Shown here: piece by piece, positions 9,128 through 17,600 of the stretch | How the letters are laid out: the number at the start of each line of letters is the position of its first letter | Position numbering within the stretch: the stretch's first letter is position 1 | Assembly: GCF_011927955.1 (NCBI RefSeq) | Contig: NZ_JAATJN010000001.1 | Coordinates: 3,596,001 to 3,660,000, forward strand | From: Brevibacterium marinum | Lineage (GTDB): Bacteria; Actinomycetota; Actinomycetes; Actinomycetales; Brevibacteriaceae | DNA length: 64,000 bases | Reading direction: 5' to 3' | Position numbers and translations under genes: made by a program | The notes under the pieces: model-generated | Databases searched by the model: none | Seen by the model: the letters and a program-made list of their open reading frames with translations, nothing else | Told to the model about the DNA's origin: nothing

Positions 9128-9547
9128 GTGCGCAAATGGTTCTTTCTCTCCGGTGCCGTCATCGCCGAGGTGACCGGCACCTTGGCGCTAAAAGGGGCAC
9201 TCGACTCCCCTGCCCTCTACATCGTTGTGGGGCTGGGCTACGTCACGGCCTTCGTCTTCTTGAGCCTCACCCTCAGGGTCGGCATGCCGCTGGGCATCGC
9301 CTACGGAATCTGGGGTGCCTCCGGTGTCGCGCTGACTGCTGTCCTCTCGCTCGTCCTCTTCGCGGAACCGCTGACCCCGGTCATGATCACTGGAATCGTG
9401 TTCATCATGGCCGGCGTCATCCTCGTCGAGGTCGGCAATCGCGACGAAGACGCGCACCCGACTGAGCAGGACGCAACCCCGACCGAGCACGGCACAGCCC
9501 CGACCGAGGATGGCACAAGCCCGACCGAGCGGGGAGGTGAGTCATGA
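9128..9547 (+). CDS. SMR-family multidrug transporter subunit A, with PTE-repeat tail
   Basis: This 139-residue small multidrug-resistance protein starts at GTG. Four hydrophobic helices span about residues 4-102. The essential helix-1 glutamate is Glu14 (AVIAEVTG), and the PLGIAYGIWGASG signature is intact. SMR proteins export cationic drugs by proton antiport as antiparallel dimers. After helix 4 a hydrophilic tail of about 30 residues contains four heptads, each with a PTE core. Single-chain SMR proteins normally end soon after helix 4. The gene overlaps the second SMR gene by ATGA, so the two probably form a heterodimer. Confidence 0.9.
   Translation: MRKWFFLSGAVIAEVTGTLALKGALDSPALYIVVGLGYVTAFVFLSLTLRVGMPLGIAYGIWGASGVALTAVLSLVLFAEPLTPVMITGIVFIMAGVILVEVGNRDEDAHPTEQDATPTEHGTAPTEDGTSPTERGGES
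9460..9537 (+). repeat. In-frame 21-base tandem repeats encoding PTE heptads
   Basis: About four imperfect 21-base units around a core like CCGACCGAG encode HPTEQDA, TPTEHGT, APTEDGT and SPTERGG at the C-terminus of the first SMR protein. Codon-level drift between units, with the PTE residues kept, suggests an expanded repeat retained in frame. Confidence 0.85.
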
Positions 9548-9876
9548 TCATCGGCTGGATTCTGCTTGCCGTCGCCATCGCCCTCGAGGTCGCGGCGACG
9601 ATCTCGCTGCGGATGGCTTCCGTGGGCGGGAGCAAGTGGTGGTACGCGGGTGTCGCCGGCGGCTATTTCGTCTCATTCAGTCTGCTCAGCCTGACCCTGC
9701 GCACCGGCATCCCCTTGGGTGTGGCCTACGGGATATGGGCCGCGACCGGGGTGGCTCTGACCGCGCTGGCCGGTCGCGCGCTGTTCAAGGAGAAGCTGAC
9801 GCGCAAGATGCTGCTCGGCATCGGTCTCATCCTCGTCGGCGTGCTGCTCATCGAGCTCGGCTCCTCGCACGCTTAG
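9544..9876 (+). CDS. SMR-family multidrug transporter subunit B
   Basis: This 110-residue four-helix SMR protein has helix-1 Glu15 (IALEVAAT) and the PLGVAYGIWAATG motif. Length is canonical. It starts inside the stop codon of the first SMR gene (ATGA overlap). Paired SMR genes such as EbrAB and YkkCD need both chains, each fixed in one membrane orientation. The loop charges differ between the two chains here, with an RKMLL-rich loop in this one, which fits that arrangement. Substrate is unknown. Confidence 0.92.
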   Translation: MIIGWILLAVAIALEVAATISLRMASVGGSKWWYAGVAGGYFVSFSLLSLTLRTGIPLGVAYGIWAATGVALTALAGRALFKEKLTRKMLLGIGLILVGVLLIELGSSHA

Positions 9877-9897
9877 ACGCTCATCCCAGTCGACTCC

Positions 9898-9965
9898 GAG
9901 CAACCCTTCGGGCGTCTTGCAACCGTCAGAGGGGTTGCCCAGCGCCCGGAGGGTTGTTGAAACGG
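9898..9965 (-). repeat. Dispersed GGGTTGC-type repeat, copy A
   Basis: This shares GAGCAACCCTTC, GGGTTGCCCAGCGCC and GGGTTG.TG..ACGG in the same order with copy B at 57552-57600. About 20 extra bases are inserted in this copy. It can fold around its GCAACC/GGTTGC segments and lies 32 bases past the xthA stop, so it may serve as transcript 3' structure. Confidence 0.6.
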
Positions 9966-9996
9966 CTTCTGAGTCAGACAGGGCCGGCCCGCGCCC

Positions 9997-10809
9997 CTAC
10001 TTCGGGGCAGGCAGATCGTAGTCGATGACGAGCGGGGCGTGGTCGGACCAGCGCTCGGCCCAGCTGTCGGCTTTGTCGACCGTGGCCTTGGCCGCCGCCT
10101 CGGCGAGTGCCGGTGTCGCCATGTGATAGTCGATGCGCCATCCGGCGTTGTTGTCGAAGGCCTGGCCGCGCATGGACCACCAGGTGTAGGGCCCGTCGAC
10201 GTCGCCGCTGAGTTCACGGTGGACGTCGACGAAGCCCACCTCACCGAAGAAGCCGTCGAAGTAGGCGCGCTCCTCGGGCAGGAATCCCGCCTTCTTGCGG
10301 TTGGCCTTCCAGTTCTTGAGGTCACGTTCGGTGTGGCAGACGTTGAGGTCACCGGTGATCAGCACATGATCGGCGTGCGAGGCCAGCTCGGGCAGACGCA
10401 CGGTCATCCGGTCGAGGAAGCGGTACTTGTCCTCCTGCTTGGGGGTGTCGACCTCACCGGAGTGCACATAGGCCGACACGAGGGTCAGCAGCGATCCGTC
10501 GCCGAGGCGGTAGTCCGTCTCCAGCCACCGACCGGCCCGGTCGAAGTAGTCATCGGATCCGAGTCCTTCGCGGGTCTCGACCGGCTGTGTGCGGGCCATG
10601 ACTGCGACTCCCGCACGTCCCTTCGCCTCGGCGTCGTGGCTGATCGTGGTGTACCCGGTGTCCTCGAGGACTTTGTGGGCGATGTCGTTGGCGGCCCTGA
10701 CTTCCTGCAGCGTGATGAAGTCGGGTTTCGCAGTGTCCACCCAGGTGGGCATCCCCTTTCTCCATGCTGCGCGAACTCCGTTGACGTTGACTGATGCAAT
10801 CCGAATCAT
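9997..10809 (-). CDS. xthA: Exodeoxyribonuclease III
   Basis: This 270-residue Mg-dependent exonuclease/AP endonuclease belongs to the EEP superfamily. Motifs in order are SVNVNGVRAA (6-15), LQEVR with Glu36, YVHSGE, the metal/catalytic ITGDLNVCHTERD, and the terminal WSDHAPL with its catalytic His. It repairs abasic sites and 3'-blocked ends. I use the ATG at 10809; a second ATG four codons upstream (10821) is possible. No ribosome-binding site is clear. The gene is divergent from the acetyltransferase. Confidence 0.93.
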   Translation of the reverse strand: MIRIASVNVNGVRAAWRKGMPTWVDTAKPDFITLQEVRAANDIAHKVLEDTGYTTISHDAEAKGRAGVAVMARTQPVETREGLGSDDYFDRAGRWLETDYRLGDGSLLTLVSAYVHSGEVDTPKQEDKYRFLDRMTVRLPELASHADHVLITGDLNVCHTERDLKNWKANRKKAGFLPEERAYFDGFFGEVGFVDVHRELSGDVDGPYTWWSMRGQAFDNNAGWRIDYHMATPALAEAAAKATVDKADSWAERWSDHAPLVIDYDLPAPK

Positions 10810-10893
10810 GTGTTCTATCATGGCATGAGCGCACTACTCATCCGGGCATGGGCGTTATACAGTGATGGAAAGAAGCATATTTCAGGAGGCGTA

Positions 10894-11382
10894 ATGGCTG
10901 TTGATGAGACTTTCGATTCTGAGCAGCTGAGCATCAGCCCGCTCGACGAAGTGGACGCCCGTGAGATGCGCGAGTTCCTGCTCGGTGCGCAGGAGAACTT
11001 CTGGGGAGATCGGGACCTGAGCGGCGATCACGACGCCTACTGGTTCCATCAGTTCGTAACCTCGGGGCTCGTCGCCCGGTACCGTGCGGAGATCGTCGGT
11101 TACCTGCTCGGCGTCATTCCCCACGACGGTCCCGCCTACATCCATCTGGTCGCCGCGCGCATGGACTTCCGCCACAACGGCATCGGCCGGCGCCTCTACC
11201 AGCACTTCATCGAGCACTCGCGGCAACTGGGCGTCTCATCGGTGCAGGCTACGACCTTGCCGGACTCGTCCGGTGCGATCTCCTTCCATTCCTCGCTCGG
11301 GTTCGCCGGTGAGCTCATCGAAGACTACGCAGGGGCAGGAAATCCTCGCGTGTTCTTCGAGCTCAAGCTCGCCGCGGAGTGA
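10894..11382 (+). CDS. GNAT-family N-acetyltransferase
   Basis: This 162-residue protein has the GCN5-related fold. Motif A is RMDFRHNGIGRRLY (RxxGxG, acetyl-CoA pyrophosphate loop) near residues 88-101. Motif B has SFHSSLGF near 132-139. The start at 10894 is chosen for its AGGAGG site six bases upstream, although the reading frame stays open back to 10810. Substrate unknown. It is monocistronic and ends before a bidirectional hairpin shared with folD. Confidence 0.85.
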   Translation: MAVDETFDSEQLSISPLDEVDAREMREFLLGAQENFWGDRDLSGDHDAYWFHQFVTSGLVARYRAEIVGYLLGVIPHDGPAYIHLVAARMDFRHNGIGRRLYQHFIEHSRQLGVSSVQATTLPDSSGAISFHSSLGFAGELIEDYAGAGNPRVFFELKLAAE

Positions 11383-11440
11383 GTTTACGCGCAAACGGAT
11401 GAGTCCACGCGCACACGGATAACCCCACGGGTACACAGAG

Positions 11441-11481
11441 ACCGACGGCCTCTCGCACAGTTTGTGCGGGAGGCCGTCGGT
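11441..11481. terminator. Bidirectional hairpin terminator between the acetyltransferase gene and folD
   Basis: A 19-base stem (11441-11459 with 11463-11481, one G-U pair) has a three-base loop. It lies between two convergent genes and can end both transcripts. Confidence 0.8.
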
Positions 11482-11526
11482 CGCCCAGAGCCGGGATGCC
11501 CGGCTACAGGCTCTCGAGCGGGTCGT

Positions 11527-12414
11527 TCACGATTCCGCTGCCGCGCGTTCGGCCACGTCGACGACGTTCTTGAGCAGCAGGGCCCGGGTCATGGGTCCGA
11601 CTCCGCCGGGGTTGGGCGAAACCTGGGCCGCCACCTCGGCGACTGCGGGATCGACATCGCCGACGATCTTGGACTTCCCGGTCTCCGGATCCTCTTCGCG
11701 TGAGACCCCGACGTCGAGGACGACCGCTCCGGGCTTGACCGCATCGGCGGTCACGATCCGGGCGGAGCCTGCGGCGGCGACGATGATGTCGGCCTGAGCG
11801 AGCAGCTCGGGCAGGTTCGTCGTTCCCGTGTGGGTCAGCGTCACCGTGGCGTTGTGCTCACGCCGGGTCAGCAGCGCGCCGATCGACCGGCCCACCGTGA
11901 CTCCGCGCCCGACGACCACCACGTGCTTGCCGCCGAGTTCGACGCCGTTGCGCAGCATCAGTTCGATGACTCCGCGCGGGGTGCATGGAAGCGGCGTCGT
12001 GATCTCCCGGTTGACGTTGAGCATGAGACGGCCGAGGTTGGTCGGGTGCAGTCCGTCCGCGTCCTTGGACGGGTCGATGCGTTCGAGGACCGTGTCCGTG
12101 TCGATGTGGGACGGCAGCGGCAGCTGCACGATGTATCCGGTGCACTCGTCATCGGCATTGAGCTCGTCGATGACGGTCAGGAGCTCGTCCTGACTGACCG
12201 AGTCCGGGAGATCACGTCGGATGGAATGGATGCCCACCTCGGCGCAGTCACGGTGCTTGCCGGCCACATACCATTTCGACCCGGGATCCTCACCGACCAA
12301 GACGGTGCCCAGCCCGGGGACGATCCCGCGTTCGGCGAGGTTCGCGACGGCAGTCTTCAGCTCATCCTTGATCTGCTTCGCGCAGGCCTTGCCGTCAAGA
12401 ATCTGCGCACTCAT
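11527..12414 (-). CDS. folD: Bifunctional methylenetetrahydrofolate dehydrogenase/cyclohydrolase
   Basis: This 295-residue FolD interconverts 5,10-methylene-, methenyl- and 10-formyl-THF with NADP. Seen are the catalytic-site region around YVAGKHRDC (Lys in YxxxK), QLPLPSHID, the DADGLHP segment, and the Rossmann [12 protein letters not shown] with [12 protein letters not shown] near the C-terminus. Length is standard. Its start overlaps the glyA stop by one base, so glyA-folD is one transcript that makes and uses methylene-THF. Confidence 0.96.
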   Translation of the reverse strand: MSAQILDGKACAKQIKDELKTAVANLAERGIVPGLGTVLVGEDPGSKWYVAGKHRDCAEVGIHSIRRDLPDSVSQDELLTVIDELNADDECTGYIVQLPLPSHIDTDTVLERIDPSKDADGLHPTNLGRLMLNVNREITTPLPCTPRGVIELMLRNGVELGGKHVVVVGRGVTVGRSIGALLTRREHNATVTLTHTGTTNLPELLAQADIIVAAAGSARIVTADAVKPGAVVLDVGVSREEDPETGKSKIVGDVDPAVAEVAAQVSPNPGGVGPMTRALLLKNVVDVAERAAAES

Positions 12415-13688
12415 CAGTACTGCTCCAGATCTTCGTAGAGGGGGAAATCGTCACTGAGCTTCTTGACCCGAGCGCTGAGCGTCTCGACGTCGGCTCCGGG
12501 CTTGAGCGCTTCGGCGATGACGTCGGCGACCTCGGTGAACTCGGCGTCGCCGAAACCGCGGGTGGCCAAGGCCGGGGTGCCGATGCGCAGGCCCGAGGTC
12601 ACCATGGGCGGTCGGGGGTCGAAGGGAACTGCGTTGCGGTTGACTGTGATGCCGACCTCGTGGAGCAGGTCCTCCGCCTGCTGTCCGTCCAGGGCGGAGT
12701 TGCGCAGGTCGACGAGGACCAGGTGGACGTCGGTGCCGCCGGTGAGCACTGTCGCTCCCGCGTTGGCGACGTCATCGGCGAGGAGGCGCTCGGCGAGGAT
12801 CTGGGCTCCGCGCACGGTCCGCTCCTGACGGGCCTTGAACTCGGCGGAGGCCGCGAGCTTGAACGCCACGGCCTTGGCCGCGATGACGTGCATGAGAGGT
12901 CCGCCCTGCTGTCCCGGGAAGACTGCGGAGTTGAGTTTCTTCGCGTACTCCTCCTTGCCGAGGATGAAGCCCGAGCGTGGGCCGCCGATGGTCTTGTGCA
13001 CGGTGGAGGAGACGACATCGGCGAAGGGCACGGGATTGGGGTGCAGACCCGCGGCGACGAGTCCGGCGAAGTGAGCCATGTCGACCCAGAGCTTCGCTCC
13101 GACCTCGTCGGCGATGTCGCGGAATGCCTGGAAGTCGAGTTGGCGCGGGTAGGCGGACCAGCCGGCGACGATGACCTCCGGTCGGTGCTCGAGGGCGCGC
13201 TCACGCACCTTGTCCATGTCGATGCGGTACGTGTCGGGATCGACTTCGTAGGAGGCCACGTCGTAGAGGCGTCCCGAGAAGTTGATCTTCATGCCGTGGG
13301 TGAGGTGACCGCCGTGGGCCAGCGAGAGACCGAGCATCTTATCGCCCTGGCGAGCCAGTGCGTGCATGACCGCGGCGTTGGCGGAGGCACCGGAATGCGA
13401 CTGCACGTTCGCGTATTCGGCGCCGAAGAGGCTCTTGGCTCGGTCGAGGGCGAGGTTCTCGGCGACATCGACGTACTCGCAGCCACCGTAGTAGCGCTTG
13501 CCGGGGTAGCCCTCGGCGTATTTGTTCGTCAGCACGGATCCCTGAGCCTGCAGCACTGCCCGCGGCACGAAGTTCTCCGAGGCGATCATCTCGAGAGTCG
13601 AACGCTGACGGCCCAATTCCTGGTCGAGGACTTCTGCGATCTGTGGATCGATGTCTGCAAGCGGGGCCTGCATCGAATTGTCGGTCAT
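12414..13688 (-). CDS. glyA: Serine hydroxymethyltransferase
   Basis: This 424-residue PLP enzyme converts serine plus THF to glycine plus methylene-THF. Diagnostic segments are [37 protein letters not shown] and the PLP-lysine motif [13 protein letters not shown] chose the ATG at 13688 because AGGAG lies upstream on the minus strand and this gives the normal length. The longer frame to 14225 runs into purU on the other strand. It is the first gene of the glyA-folD operon and divergent from purU. Confidence 0.96.
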   Translation of the reverse strand: MTDNSMQAPLADIDPQIAEVLDQELGRQRSTLEMIASENFVPRAVLQAQGSVLTNKYAEGYPGKRYYGGCEYVDVAENLALDRAKSLFGAEYANVQSHSGASANAAVMHALARQGDKMLGLSLAHGGHLTHGMKINFSGRLYDVASYEVDPDTYRIDMDKVRERALEHRPEVIVAGWSAYPRQLDFQAFRDIADEVGAKLWVDMAHFAGLVAAGLHPNPVPFADVVSSTVHKTIGGPRSGFILGKEEYAKKLNSAVFPGQQGGPLMHVIAAKAVAFKLAASAEFKARQERTVRGAQILAERLLADDVANAGATVLTGGTDVHLVLVDLRNSALDGQQAEDLLHEVGITVNRNAVPFDPRPPMVTSGLRIGTPALATRGFGDAEFTEVADVIAEALKPGADVETLSARVKKLSDDFPLYEDLEQY

Positions 13689-13843
13689 GTATACACTCCT
13701 GTGGCATCCAAAGTGATGATTGGGACGGCGCGATCGGCTCCGCGAACACCCGCAATCAATGCTAACAGCGAACCAGATCACACCGTCGGGCCCACCGCCA
13801 TCCGGATGGTGGGCCGGGTTCGGGGCTGGGCACAGGCGAGCAT

Positions 13844-13856
13844 TAGACTCGAGCGC
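13844..13856 (+). promoter_or_regulatory. -10 box of a leaderless promoter for purU
   Basis: TAGACT (13844-13849) is followed by seven bases and the ATG at 13857. No Shine-Dalgarno sequence is present. Spacing matches the leaderless pattern seen elsewhere in this window. Confidence 0.5.
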
Positions 13857-14708
13857 ATGAGTCGAGAATGGATCCTGCGAGTCACCTGTCCGGATGCGAC
13901 GGGCATCGTCCACGCCGTGACTGGGGCGCTGGCCTCGCTCGGGGCCAATATCACCGAGTCCCAGCAGTTCTCCTCCCCCGATTCGCTGCAGTTCTTCCTG
14001 CGGGTCCAATTCGTCACAGATGATGACTCGGCCGCCGAACCCCTGGAGACCGCCCTCGCCGAGGCTGCCCACCGTTTCGACATGACCGTCAGCCTCCAGC
14101 CCGTGGAGAAGAGGACGCGGACCCTCATCCTCGTATCCAAGGCCGCCCACTGCCTCAACACACTGCTGTTCCAGCAGAGCTCCGGTCAGCTGCCCATCGA
14201 CATCGTCGGGGTCGCCGGCAATCATGACTCCCTGCGGTCACTGGCCGAATTCCACGGCCACGACTTCCACCACATTCCGATCACGCGGGACACCAAGGAG
14301 GCCGCCGAGGCGACGCTGAGCCGCCTCGTCGAGTCTCTCGATGTCGAGCTCATCGTCCTCGCCCGGTACATGCAGATCCTCTCCCCCGACCTGTGTGCCC
14401 GGCTGGAAGGTCGCGTCATCAACATCCACCACTCGTTCCTGCCCAGCTTCAAGGGTGCCAAGCCCTACCACCAGGCGCATGCCCGCGGCGTGAAGATCAT
14501 CGGCGCCACCGCCCACTACGTCACCCCCGACCTCGATGAGGGCCCGATCATCGAGCAGGATGTGGCCCGCGTCGATCACAACCGCAATATCGCCGACTTC
14601 GTCCAGCGCGGTCAGGATGTCGAAGCCGCGGTGCTCGCCCGGGCCGTGGCCTGGCACGCCGAGGGGCGAGTCCTCATGGACGGTCACCGCACGGTGGTCT
14701 TCAATTAG
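13857..14708 (+). CDS. purU: Formyltetrahydrofolate deformylase
   Basis: This 283-residue enzyme hydrolyses 10-formyl-THF to formate and THF. An ACT domain (about residues 5-80, [14 protein letters not shown]) senses glycine/methionine in the E. coli protein. The C-terminal formyl-transferase-like domain has [18 protein letters not shown] and the catalytic-loop Asp in [13 protein letters not shown]. The start follows the leaderless-type TAGACT box. It is divergent from glyA-folD across 168 bases, so one intergenic region serves the whole folate one-carbon module. Confidence 0.95.
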   Translation: MSREWILRVTCPDATGIVHAVTGALASLGANITESQQFSSPDSLQFFLRVQFVTDDDSAAEPLETALAEAAHRFDMTVSLQPVEKRTRTLILVSKAAHCLNTLLFQQSSGQLPIDIVGVAGNHDSLRSLAEFHGHDFHHIPITRDTKEAAEATLSRLVESLDVELIVLARYMQILSPDLCARLEGRVINIHHSFLPSFKGAKPYHQAHARGVKIIGATAHYVTPDLDEGPIIEQDVARVDHNRNIADFVQRGQDVEAAVLARAVAWHAEGRVLMDGHRTVVFN

Positions 14709-15031
14709 AGGCGACTGAACTGGAGACAACCGGTTCGCCGGCCTCCGTGTCTCAGCGGCGGTCTGCGCCCCGTGCTGCCGCCTGCGAGGGGCTTGCACTG
14801 ACTGCCGGGGACGACTCGAAACCCCCACGCCTGGGTCCGAATCGAGGGCGAATCCGAATCTTCGACTGCGGCTAACGTGAGCTGAAGTGATGTTATTCTG
14901 CATTATCGGAGCCGGGACGATATCAGACCAATAGCGTATTGAATTCTGCATTAGCTTTCTCAGAGGCAATTCACACCCGATGCGCAATATGTTGTAGAGT
15001 CTCCCAGGCTTACCTAAGGAGACGACTAGAA
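14709..15031. other. Intergenic region between purU and putP
   Basis: No gene is seen in these 323 bases. A modest hairpin (GAGACA 14723-14728 with TGTCTC 14748-14753, plus an inner CCGG pair) may end purU transcripts. The 11-base direct repeat ATTCTGCATTA occurs at 14895-14905 and 14943-14953, 48 bases apart. A possible putP -10, TAGAGT, lies at 14995-15000. The stretch 14890-15000 is A/T-richer than its surroundings, as expected for a regulated promoter. Confidence 0.5.
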
Positions 15032-16552
15032 ATGACGGAAACCACTTTCCGCACAATTGCAATCGTCCTGTACTTCGCAGGAATGCTGGCCATCGGCTGG
15101 TTCGCTTACCGCAGGACCAAGAACAGCCTCGACGAATACATGCTCGCCGGTCGCGGACTGCGCCCGAGCGTCGCGGCACTGAGCGCCGGGGCATCGGACA
15201 TGTCGGGCTGGCTGCTCATGGGACTGCCCGGAGCCATCTACATGTCCGGACTCATCGAAGCCTGGATCGCGGTGGGACTGACGGTCGGAGCCTGGGTCAA
15301 CTGGAAGTTCGTGGCACCCCGCCTGCGGGCATTCACGGAGAAGGCCGGCGACTCGATCACGATTCCCAGCTTCTTCGAACAGCGGCTCAAGGACAACACC
15401 CGTCTGCTGCGCATCGTCTGCGGTGTCATCATCCTGGTGTTCTTCACCTTCTACGTCTCATCGGGCATGGTCGCCGCCGGCAAGTTCTTCGAATCGAGCT
15501 TCGGACTGAATTATCTGGCCGGGATGCTCATCGTCGCGGCCATCACCATGGTCTACACCCTGTTCGGCGGATTCCTCGGCGCCACACTCACCGACGTCGC
15601 CCAGGGTCTGCTGATGTTCGCAGCACTCATCGCTGTGCCGATCGTCGCCGTCTTCAATGCCGGCGGCCCGGCAACCGTCATCTCGAACGTCAATGAGATC
15701 GATCCCAGCCTGCTCAACCTCTTCGGCAGCGGTTCCTTCTGGGCCGGAGGCACCTATCTGGCCGTGATCTCCGCCCTGGCCTGGGGTCTGGGCTACTTCG
15801 GTCAGCCCCACATCATCGTGCGGTTCATGGCGCTGCGGAAACCGGCAGATGCAAAGGTGGCTCGTCGGATCGGCGTGGGCTGGATGGGCATCTCCGCCCT
15901 CGGCGCGATCGCCACCGCGATCGTCGGCCTCTCCTACTTCTCCGATCACGCCGATATGGAACCCGCCGATGCCGAAACCGTGTTCCTGGATCTTTCTCAG
16001 ATTCTGTTCCACCCGTTCATCGCCGGCCTGGTCCTGGCTGCGGTGCTGGCGGCGATCATGTCGACGATCTCGTCACAGCTGGTCGTCACGTCCTCTGCAC
16101 TCATCGAGGACCTGTACAAGATCGTGGCGCTGCGGACCGGTTCGAAGCGCACACTGCAGGACAAGACCTATGTCCTGCTCGGGCGTCTCGGCATTCTCGT
16201 CATCGCGATCATCGCCGTTCTGCTGGCCATCTCACCCTCGAACAGCATCCTCGATCTCGTGGCGTTCGCGTGGGCAGGGTTCGGTGCTTCCTTCGGGCCG
16301 ATCGTCCTGCTCACCCTGTTCTGGAAGAAGCTCAGCAACTGGGGTGCGCTCTGTGGTCTCATCTCCGGTGCGGCTGTCGCCTTCATCTGGGGGCAGATCA
16401 GCACACCCGTGACCGATCAGGTCTACGAGATCATTCCCGGTTTTGCGGTCAATCTCATCGTGGCCGTCGTGGTCAGCAAGTTCACGTACAAGCCCAACGC
16501 GGACACCGACCGCGAGTTCGACGAATCTGTCGAGCTCTCACGCGTGGGATAG
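15032..16552 (+). CDS. putP: Sodium/proline symporter
   Basis: This 506-residue SSS-family transporter imports proline with Na+. About 13 hydrophobic helices are visible. The signature SAGASDMSGWLLMGLPG region lies near residues 51-67. The GATLTDVAQG motif and the FGQPHIIVRFMA segment are typical of PutP rather than pantothenate or glucose carriers. A TAAGGAG site precedes the ATG at 15032. It stands alone with no proline dehydrogenase nearby. In salt-tolerant actinobacteria it may serve osmoprotection as well as nutrition, which is inference. Confidence 0.92.
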   Translation: MTETTFRTIAIVLYFAGMLAIGWFAYRRTKNSLDEYMLAGRGLRPSVAALSAGASDMSGWLLMGLPGAIYMSGLIEAWIAVGLTVGAWVNWKFVAPRLRAFTEKAGDSITIPSFFEQRLKDNTRLLRIVCGVIILVFFTFYVSSGMVAAGKFFESSFGLNYLAGMLIVAAITMVYTLFGGFLGATLTDVAQGLLMFAALIAVPIVAVFNAGGPATVISNVNEIDPSLLNLFGSGSFWAGGTYLAVISALAWGLGYFGQPHIIVRFMALRKPADAKVARRIGVGWMGISALGAIATAIVGLSYFSDHADMEPADAETVFLDLSQILFHPFIAGLVLAAVLAAIMSTISSQLVVTSSALIEDLYKIVALRTGSKRTLQDKTYVLLGRLGILVIAIIAVLLAISPSNSILDLVAFAWAGFGASFGPIVLLTLFWKKLSNWGALCGLISGAAVAFIWGQISTPVTDQVYEIIPGFAVNLIVAVVVSKFTYKPNADTDREFDESVELSRVG

Positions 16553-16565
16553 AGGCTTCGCCTAC

Positions 16566-16601
16566 GCCGGCGCCGACGGTCCAGCAGTTGTCGGCGCCGG
16601 C
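16566..16601 (+). terminator. Hairpin terminator after putP
   Basis: A perfect 12-base stem GCCGGCGCCGAC/GTCGGCGCCGGC with a 12-base loop lies 13 bases past the putP stop. Confidence 0.65.
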
Positions 16602-16666
16602 AAGATCGGGCCGGCGATGGTCGAGCCACGCTCTGCCATCCAGGCTGGGCAGCGCTTGCTTTATAC

Positions 16667-16714
16667 ACTTAGCGGCTATTCCACCCATTGCAGAGGGTGG
16701 AATAGCCGCTAAGT
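16667..16714. repeat. Perfect 20-base inverted repeat with 8-base spacer
   Basis: The arms 16667-16686 and 16695-16714 are exact reverse complements (core GGCTATTCCACCC) around ATTGCAGA. No U tract follows on either side. It could be a second terminator or a remnant of mobile or repetitive DNA. Confidence 0.8.
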
Positions 16715-16761
16715 AGATTCATTGGCGCTCTCGGTGCGAACAGTTGCCAACTGTAGGAGTT

Positions 16762-16817
16762 GGGAAGAAACCCGCGGGTATGGGCAGAAGCCCGCGGTTG
16801 TCGGGAAGAAACCCGCG
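16762..16817. repeat. Three tandem copies of GGGAAGAAACCCGCG
   Basis: Copies at 16762-16776, 16782-16796 and 16803-16817 are spaced 20 and 21 bases apart. The middle copy has two substitutions that keep GGG..CCC pairing possible. Confidence 0.75.
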
Positions 16818-16902
16818 CTGTGGTTGGGCAGTCGGCGCTGCCCTCAGGCAGGAAACACCACCTGGCAGGACGCGCTCAAGTAAGCGGTCCGCAGACGCAC
16901 TT

Positions 16903-16930
16903 CAGGCGGACACCCGTGGGTGCCCGCCTG
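16903..16930 (-). terminator. Terminator of the alpha operon after rplQ
   Basis: CAGGCGG.CACCC pairs with GGGTG.CCGCCTG (12 pairs, one mismatch, GTG loop). It lies 57 bases beyond the rplQ stop on the minus strand. Confidence 0.65.
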
Positions 16931-16986
16931 AGATGCTGCTGCCGTACGACACCACTCCCGATCAGGAGTCGCGCCGCGCAGAGACT

Positions 16987-17577
16987 CTACTTGGTCTCTT
17001 CGGTGCTTTCGTCGGCTGAGTCCTCAGCGACCTCTTCGCTTGCAGCCTCGTCGGCTGCGATATTCTCGGTCGCAGCCTCGTCGGTCGCAGCCTCGTCGGT
17101 CGCAGCCTCGTCGGTTGCTTCCTCGGCAACCTGTGCTTCAGCCTCATCGGTCTGATTCTTGGCTGCAGCGGACTCGGTGGCCTGCTCGGCTTCCATCACA
17201 GTTGCCTGCTTCGGCGAGTAGGGCTCGAGGACCAGTTCGACGACGGCCATGGGCGCGTTGTCACCGGGACGGGGACCGATCTTGGTGATACGGGTGTATC
17301 CACCGGGACGCTCGGCCATCGTTTCGGCGATCGAGGTGAACAGCTCGTGCACGATCGACTTGTCGCCGATCTTGCTGAGCACGCGACGACGGGCGGCGAG
17401 GTCGCCCTTCTTCGCAGCGGTGATCATGCGCTCCGCCACCGGACGCAGGCGCTTGGCCTTGGTCACGGTCGTGGTGATCTTCTTGTGCTCGAACAGGGCC
17501 GCGGCCATGTTGTTGAGCATCATGCGCTCGTGTGTTGGGGATCCTCCTAGACGAGGACCCTTGGTTGGGGTTGGCAT
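16987..17577 (-). CDS. rplQ: 50S ribosomal protein L17 with acidic C-terminal extension
   Basis: The first ~118 residues are a normal L17 ([33 protein letters not shown]), which binds 23S rRNA near the exit tunnel. The protein is 196 residues because about 78 extra residues follow. The tail is rich in Ala, Glu, Asp and Thr and includes three tandem TDEAA units near residues 153-167. It has no lysine before the final residue. Such tails are known in actinobacterial L17, and the function is unclear. It is the last gene of the alpha operon, 23 bases after rpoA. Confidence 0.96.
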   Translation of the reverse strand: MPTPTKGPRLGGSPTHERMMLNNMAAALFEHKKITTTVTKAKRLRPVAERMITAAKKGDLAARRRVLSKIGDKSIVHELFTSIAETMAERPGGYTRITKIGPRPGDNAPMAVVELVLEPYSPKQATVMEAEQATESAAAKNQTDEAEAQVAEEATDEAATDEAATDEAATENIAADEAASEEVAEDSADESTEETK

Positions 17578-17600
17578 AGTGTCTTACTCCTTGGTCTTAA

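Larger units (their letters stand above)
16553..16986. other. Repeat-rich intergenic region between putP and rplQ
   Basis: No convincing gene is present in these 434 bases. The stretch holds the putP hairpin (16566-16601), a perfect 20-base-arm inverted repeat (16667-16714), three tandem units of GGG.AGAA.CCCGCG (16762-16817) and the rplQ-side hairpin (16903-16930). A 91-codon frame at 16744 covers the repeats and lacks coding features. Confidence 0.7.

Noticed and set aside
16744..17019. 91-codon frame between putP and rplQ as a small gene
   Set aside because: It is built over the tandem repeats and the rplQ 3' hairpin and runs into the rplQ coding end. It has no clear ribosome-binding site or family feature.
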